64,000 nt of DNA from Polytrichum commune (taxonomy: Eukaryota; Streptophyta; Polytrichopsida; Polytrichales; Polytrichaceae), in contig OX485806.1 of the NCBI GenBank assembly GCA_950295325.1, positions 24,242,001-24,306,000 on the forward strand, read 5' to 3'. The notes under the pieces are model-generated. The model was not told the origin of the DNA. It searched no databases and saw only the letters and a list, made by a program, of their open reading frames with translations. The position numbers and the translations under genes are program-made. Positions 58,041 through 64,000 of the stretch are shown one piece after another; positions within the stretch are counted from its first letter, which is position 1; the number at the start of each line of letters is the position of its first letter.

Positions 58041-61000
58041 TGACTTATTCTTGACTTCAAAAAATCACTCAAAGCAAGGATACAATTTGAGGTAGGAATT
58101 TGATGTAATTGGTATTGTTCGCCACACTTTATCACCTACACACTCATTGTAGCACTGGTCCTCATTTGACCAAGTGTAATTAACTTACACGTTCTGGATG
58201 TTCAAAGATATCATGATATCAATCCGTACACCGATCCAACATTGGTAAATGCCAAATTCTAGCTTTTATAATTGCCATTGAAAAAACACTAAAACTGATG
58301 TCAACTCTTAAATCCCAGGAGACAAGGGTTTAGTTTGTGAAGTTGGAAGTGCCTATAATAGGGCCACATACCCTATGTTTGCGGGTAGAGTTGTTAGTTC
58401 AAAATACTAGCCCTAAGGTAGAGGGTGCTAAAACCAACATCCTAATCTTGCACAATAAGCACATGTTGATTTTGAGAATGTCCACCACCTTAACTCATGC
58501 TCATGTATTAGCTTCCAGTCATCTACCAATACACTTTTGAACCCTCATAGCTTTTGCACATGAAATTCAAATAAGACATACTTTGGTGTGTTGGAATTCC
58601 CTGCCAATTAGCGACAATCGCTTTTTTTCCTGTTCTTTATGGAAAAAAGAATCTACTAAAATTGTCTATGCTCAGTGGTTTAGCACTGTCAACCCTTAAA
58701 TACACAATAATACTCATAATGAAATCAATGAAGTTACTAACCCAAATAGTATTAAAGTTGTAATACAAGTCAAATATTGGTGCCAAACACAATTCATCGT
58801 TTCCTTTATTTGAAGCCTTAAACCCCTAAACCCTTCTTTCCTTGCACCTAAGGGTGGGTTTCAGTGTCTTTATAGTGGTCATATAAGGTCAAAATTTGGT
58901 AACAACCAATGTTTGATTGGTATGTCGTAGCCCGGGGGGGGGGGGGGTGTTGGACTCTTCGTTGAAAACCTAAATGACATGCATGGATCATTATGAAACT
59001 AAACAACCTATACTTGAGAAGTTTATAGAAAAAAACAATTGTATTAATCCATAGTGTATACATACTAATTGCAAGCTAGAAAATGGATTAATGTATTTAT
59101 AATAAGTTTTTCAGTACAATGTGATAAAAACCTCCACTTCTTATAGTAGATATAAATCATAAAATTGAAGATGCCTTCATTACATATGAAATGCACTTCA
59201 TTCTCTAATGAGAAAATCATTGAACTTTTTTTCACCCTTAGCATGTAACTCAACAATTGCATCAAATAAACAAAAACAAAAGCATAATAACTTAGCCACA
59301 ATATGGAGAAAAATTAAAGGAAGCCCATGAGCTCTCCAAGAGCATCCAATTTGTAAACACCTAAAACCCAAAATACAAACCCTAACGAAAATGAACACAG
59401 TAGTCATTGAGGGCTATTACCATATGACAATAATGAATAAAAACATAAATTGGATGAAACTAACACGTTTATTATCATGTTTTTCTCTAAACCTTAGTGC
59501 CTCTTTTTGTACCTTTTCTTCAAATTTCTTAATAGTTGTTTTGGATGTACACACTAGATAAAAATAATACCTCTCACTTATGTACACTATGTACACTAAT
59601 GCCTCAAATAATACCCCTTCTTACATTCATGTTAAGTTCGTACATGGTATAGAGAGTCCAACCACTGGGTGTCGTAGTACCATGGTATTTTCAATGTTTT
59701 ATTTTATTATTTCAAGATGTGTGTTATGAACTCATTATCATAATGATACTTAATTTCCATAAAGAATAAGTGAGAATGTAGTTAAATAATTCATTTCTCA
59801 AAATAGGATCTTGAAAACAAGGAGATAATTTGAAAATGGTTTGCCTAAACTACCACGGTGTATAATATAGATGAAATGCATCATATCAATTCACAAAAGC
59901 AAGAATAGAAACAAAGGACTCAACCGCACGGTATCAAAATTGTAAGGCATGCACGGGGAGGTGACTATCGGAATTTTAGAAACCACGTGAGATAAAAAAA
60001 TAGGGTCAATTTAATTCGTTGAGGGTAAAATTTATACATTCATTAGATCTACCATAGCTTTGGAAATATGTCCCCTACATGTTTATATGTAAAATAAGGC
60101 CGTGAATAATTCCTCCATTTTAGTAATCAGTAGAAAAAAATAGGATTATAAATATTGGATCCCCCCAAATGTGTGTAGTAGAATCAATAGAATAATTATG
60201 GGTTAGACTACTTGGATGAAGAATTGTGTAATTCTGTCCAAATTTGAATGGAACGCGTTAGTTTGTAGGGAAACGTTGTGGATTTTTTTTGGGGAAGGAA
60301 TGTTGTGACTTCTCAATGGTCCTTGGGTTGCTTAGGGTTTGGACAAGCATCGTGGTGTGAAGGTGGTGAAGCGTTTGGGTAGGAGGTCTTATATTGGTGA
60401 AGCGTGGCACAAAGGCGGTAGGTAAGACACATTTTTTGGAGCTTTCTTCTTTGTTCCATAGCATTCACAGCATTCACAGCATTCACACAGGGTGTTTCAC
60501 AAGCGCCAAATATTCGGCTTGCTTCGCTCTCGTGAGGTATGTCCGCCTCATGCCAACAATTAGTTTTAGTTCTTTGTCATCATTGGTGTTAAACCTTTTC
60601 AAATTTTTTGTCTTATCATGACATAAGAGAGGATAGTGATATGTACCTTGACATGTATTGGAGGGTGCATAGTTATATTCTAACCCTTCACATTGTAAAT
60701 ATTTGGTACAAGATTGAATGTGTTTGTGAACATAATTAAAGTAAATGTTTTCAATATGTGTATTTAGTTTTTTCAATTCAATGCAATCTTTTGTTTTGGA
60801 GTAGATAATTATGCAAAATTTTCATGTCTTATGACAATTGATTATATTTCTTGTTTTGTTCTATCCGTGTTTACAAATTGTCTATGTTAGCTTGTACATT
60901 TTGTCATCTCCATATTCATTGGTAATCTTTTAACTAAAGTCCAAGTGTTATTGATTGTATTTTGAATGGTACTTTGAATGCTTTAGCATTGGTATAACTA

Positions 61001-62133
61001 ATTGAAACCGATTAAATGACAAGATGGATGATATGAAACGTTTGTTGCTCACATAGTTGATTTTGCAATGCTATAGTATTTTGTTCATTATTTGGTACCT
61101 GTATAATTTATAAAAAAATTATGATGCTAAAAATTGGTCTCTCCACAAAATTACAAATAAACATAGGGTGCTTAAAAATATGTCAAAACAACTTTATATC
61201 TACAAATAGGGAGGGACAAAATACCGAGAGGTGCATAAATACCCCCCCATTAAATACCCCATTATCGCACGTGGTTACAAAATGTAAGAGGGTGTGACCC
61301 CCCCGTGAAGGCATGTAGGTCTAGAGTGACCAACAACATGAAATGGGTTCTAGCATAGAAATACATACCTACATTTGAAATGTGCATTTTTCAAAGTACA
61401 TGTGTATGTATGTAAGAATCTCTATGAGCATCATTTCAAGAGTTCCAAAGGCATATTTTTAGCTAAAAAGCATATTTCAACAGTCATGTTCCCATTTGGA
61501 TTAGCTAATGTAGTCACCGATATTTTTAATTAATATCAAACCGATATACATATGGCAAAATGTTGGAAGCGTCCACTTTAGGTACACATTAATATGAATG
61601 TCAACTTCTTGGTTAAACAAGCATGAATGAAGTGCCTTTTATTCCACGGGCTACTACCACCTTTTGGTGGGTGACTGATGAATATACAAGCTTAACCAAA
61701 TTGACTATGCAAAGGTGGAAGAGAAGGGGAAAGGGGGGTTACCGCCTGTAGTGAGGGTAAGTATGGGAGTGTATGTTGGAGGAGGCTTGAGAATTTTTAG
61801 TGAGTTTAGTGGGTTTGAGGTCACCTCGGGTTTATAGTAAAAAGTAAAACCAAAAAAACTTTGAGGGAGGGAGATTTCATTTTAAAAGAAGAAGAAAAAA
61901 GAAGAAGAAGCAAGCAATGATTCAAAACAAAGAAAAAAAAATTCTTGTAACCAAGTTTCTTAAATAGTATACAAGAAAGGAATCTTAGTAAACAAATGAA
62001 TTCCTTACACCAAAAGCATGCCCAAAAAGAATTGGAAACCGAGTATTGGTCTCCCAATCCTTTTGGGTTCAAGAAATTTATAGGTACTCACATCCCCATA
62101 ATTGTTAAAGGGTTGACAATTTGCAAACAAAGA
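58041..62133. other. Intergenic DNA without recognised genes
   Basis: AT-rich. It contains a G homopolymer at about 58933-58947 and a triple 9-bp repeat (AGCATTCAC) near 60461-60487. Short open frames show no family motif. Confidence 0.45.
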
Positions 62134-64000
62134 TCACACTCTATCCTTAGGTTCTAGAACTACTTTAAGGCCAAGTTTGTCATAATGTTCTATTACATAT
62201 GGCATCATAAGCTCCACACTCATCGGAAAATGTGGTTTGTCGCAAGCAATCACATCATTTAAAGATGAGGCATTTGTGTTCTCCAATTTGTTGAGATTGT
62301 GAAGATTATGATCCTTATCTACTGTAGATCTTGACGGCTCAAAGTCTAAGATTTCGTCCAAATCTAGTAGAGGTTCCATAGATGTGGAACTAAGTGCCAT
62401 GTTAAACCAATGTGAACTTCTACAAGCGTCATTCACATAAGGTAGAATGTCTTGGGTGCTTGGAGGGGCCTTCATGACTTGATGCAGTTGGTGCACATCT
62501 ATAAGATCTACATTTATTGTAGAGCTTTCGTCACTCTGCAACATTCATTCCAAAGAGCAATTTAATTGGTGAGGATTGGTTTGATAGATAATGGTCACAC
62601 ATGCCGTACCCCTAATAGCTATAAATAAAAGACTTGCACATCAAGACTCGCCCATTGTCCATTAAGATTAGAAACTCCCAACTTGGGCCACCTTACTTTT
62701 AAATACTTAGTTACTTTTGTGAAGAAATTTTGACAAATAAGTAAACCTAAAGCACACAAAGCAAAGAACAACCATGCAATACTACCTAACATATGATAAA
62801 GGCCATCTTATGGGTGGTTTGAATGTGATGATAAGTGAGGTTAACCCAACTAACGAATATGCTACATTAACGTAACTTAACCCCACACATGCAGTTCCAT
62901 TGGCGACTACTCTCATATATCATTCCTCTTCTAGGTTTGAATTTGGTTCTAGTTTAGTTTTGGTGCAACATCACTTAAGTTTTTAGCTACTCAATTCACA
63001 AATAAATGGCAGGTTGAGACGTGTCATGCATAGGTAAAACACTCTAAGAATGTGCAAGTTTATCACGATGGCCTCTAAGACTATTAGCAACTATTCAACA
63101 AGGAGGATTTTTGAAATACATAGTTCAACAATGAACCTTGAATCACATACCTTTTGATTTGCGGTCCATGTATTTTGAATCATTCTTTGCTCTCCAAGAT
63201 GTTTGTCTTCCACACACCTTGTTGTATGTGACTCCAATGCAAATCTATGAGCATCGCGGACATTATGATTCAACTGATCATCTCGGTGAATAAATGCGAT
63301 AGCATTATATGCTTCAATAGCTTCCTCAGCTGTCTTATAATTACCAATCCACATTTTCTTTCTTGATTTTGGAAGTTTGATTTCAGCAACCCAAGGATGT
63401 TTTCGCTCAGGTCGCCATCGCACACCTTTACATCGCTTCTCATGAATGCCTACCCGCATTTGTTGTTCCCTAACCATCTTGCGTGCAATTGTCCTTTCAA
63501 TAGCCCATGTTCTCTTGTTATGCCTTTGTAAGGATTCCGATGGCCTCAAATCAAAGAAATCAATTTGCACAATTATTTGCATACTATCTAATTTGAAAGT
63601 GTTCCTCAAAAATGCGAGTGTCTCTTGGGTACTTAGTACAACCCTAGCTCCAATAGATTGAAAAAATCTAGTGCCGATTTGATGAAGATTTGCTTGCCTT
63701 CCAAAGGATTCAAATGTGGGTCCAATTGAAGCTTGGTTGCAGGTGTCATATAGAAGACGATGTTGTGGCAATTCATATGTATCAAATTTGTAATCTTCTG
63801 ATGTTCGATAAGTTGAAATAATACCTTGTGAATCACATGTTTTCTTATGTACATGGAGAATTTGCAATCTATAATCATGTCCAATGGAGACATTTGTGAC
63901 GAAAGAAAGTTTTCCTACCACCAAAAAACATCCATCTTGTGATTTCAAATGAATTTCATAGGATCCCTTGTCTTTGTTATGTTGGAAATTTGTTACTCCA
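62134..64000 (-). CDS. AP2/ERF-domain protein, 5' part beyond the right edge
   Basis: Two exons are visible: 64000-63151 (open to the window edge) and 62535-62134, joined in phase 0 (donor AAG|GTATGT, acceptor TTGCAG). The AP2 domain lies at about 63440-63260: KRCKGVRWRPERKHPWVAEI, then KLPKSRKKMWIGNYKTAEEA and IEAYNAIAF. It keeps the GVR, AEI, W-[IL]-G and AA/EAYN landmarks of the GCC-box-type DNA-binding fold, but YRG is replaced by CKG and WLG by WIG. The region before it resembles no domain I know. The C-terminal exon is acidic (LLDLDEILDFEPS), as in transcription activation regions. It is probably a nuclear transcription factor; the subfamily is uncertain. Confidence 0.75.
62536..63150. 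other. Intron of the AP2-domain gene
   Basis: A 615-bp AT-rich intron; nothing else is seen in it. Confidence 0.6.

Overview
The window reads as nuclear DNA of a land plant. The genes are intron-rich and their products are plant-type: a golgin candidate 5 (TMF family) coiled-coil protein, a chloroplast NFU1-type iron-sulfur scaffold, a DUF1664 membrane/coiled-coil protein, a Gnk2/DUF26 secreted protein and an AP2/ERF-type protein. Genes are far apart and separated by AT-rich DNA full of decayed mobile elements, so the genome is probably large. A non-flowering lineage (lycophyte, fern, moss or similar) is plausible from the gene style and the SWIM-finger relic, but the sequence does not settle it.

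Layout. 0.9-5.1 kb: a two-exon Gnk2-type gene (+) preceded by a tandem array of decayed copies of its own start/leader region. 7.3-16.8 kb: an 18-exon golgin gene (-) that I could splice into a clean 899-residue frame, with one GC-AG intron and CT/GA microsatellites just 5' of it. 20.6-23.0 kb: a broken SWIM-finger gene. 24.4-25.0 kb: a small pogo/Tigger-like element. 25.88-29.80 kb: a complete PIF/Harbinger element with 39-bp inverted ends, a TTA target duplication, and convergent transposase and Myb/SANT-like genes whose stops are 2 bp apart; three in-frame stops interrupt them. 30.9-33.3 kb: the DUF1664 gene (+). 35.0-37.0 kb: a foldback, dispersed repeats and a second pogo-like element with a nested insertion. 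37-42.6 kb: no recognisable gene. 42.65-50.06 kb: a very large uninterrupted repeat-built ORF that I cannot assign to any family, with about 29 near-identical 72-bp units at its core. 52.2-53.4 kb: tandem repeats upstream of NFU. 53.5-56.5 kb: the four-exon NFU1-type gene (+) with an N-terminal GIY-YIG-like domain. 57.8-58.0 kb: terminal exon of a small TMEM254-like membrane protein. 62.1-64.0 kb: an AP2-domain gene (-) running off the right edge.

The genes do not form a pathway; this is ordinary plant gene neighbourhood plus transposon accumulation. The items most worth following are the giant SRPxSY/HQS repeat protein, the NFU with a GIY-YIG-like domain, the duplicated Gnk2 leader array, and the well delimited Harbinger and pogo-like elements with nested insertions.
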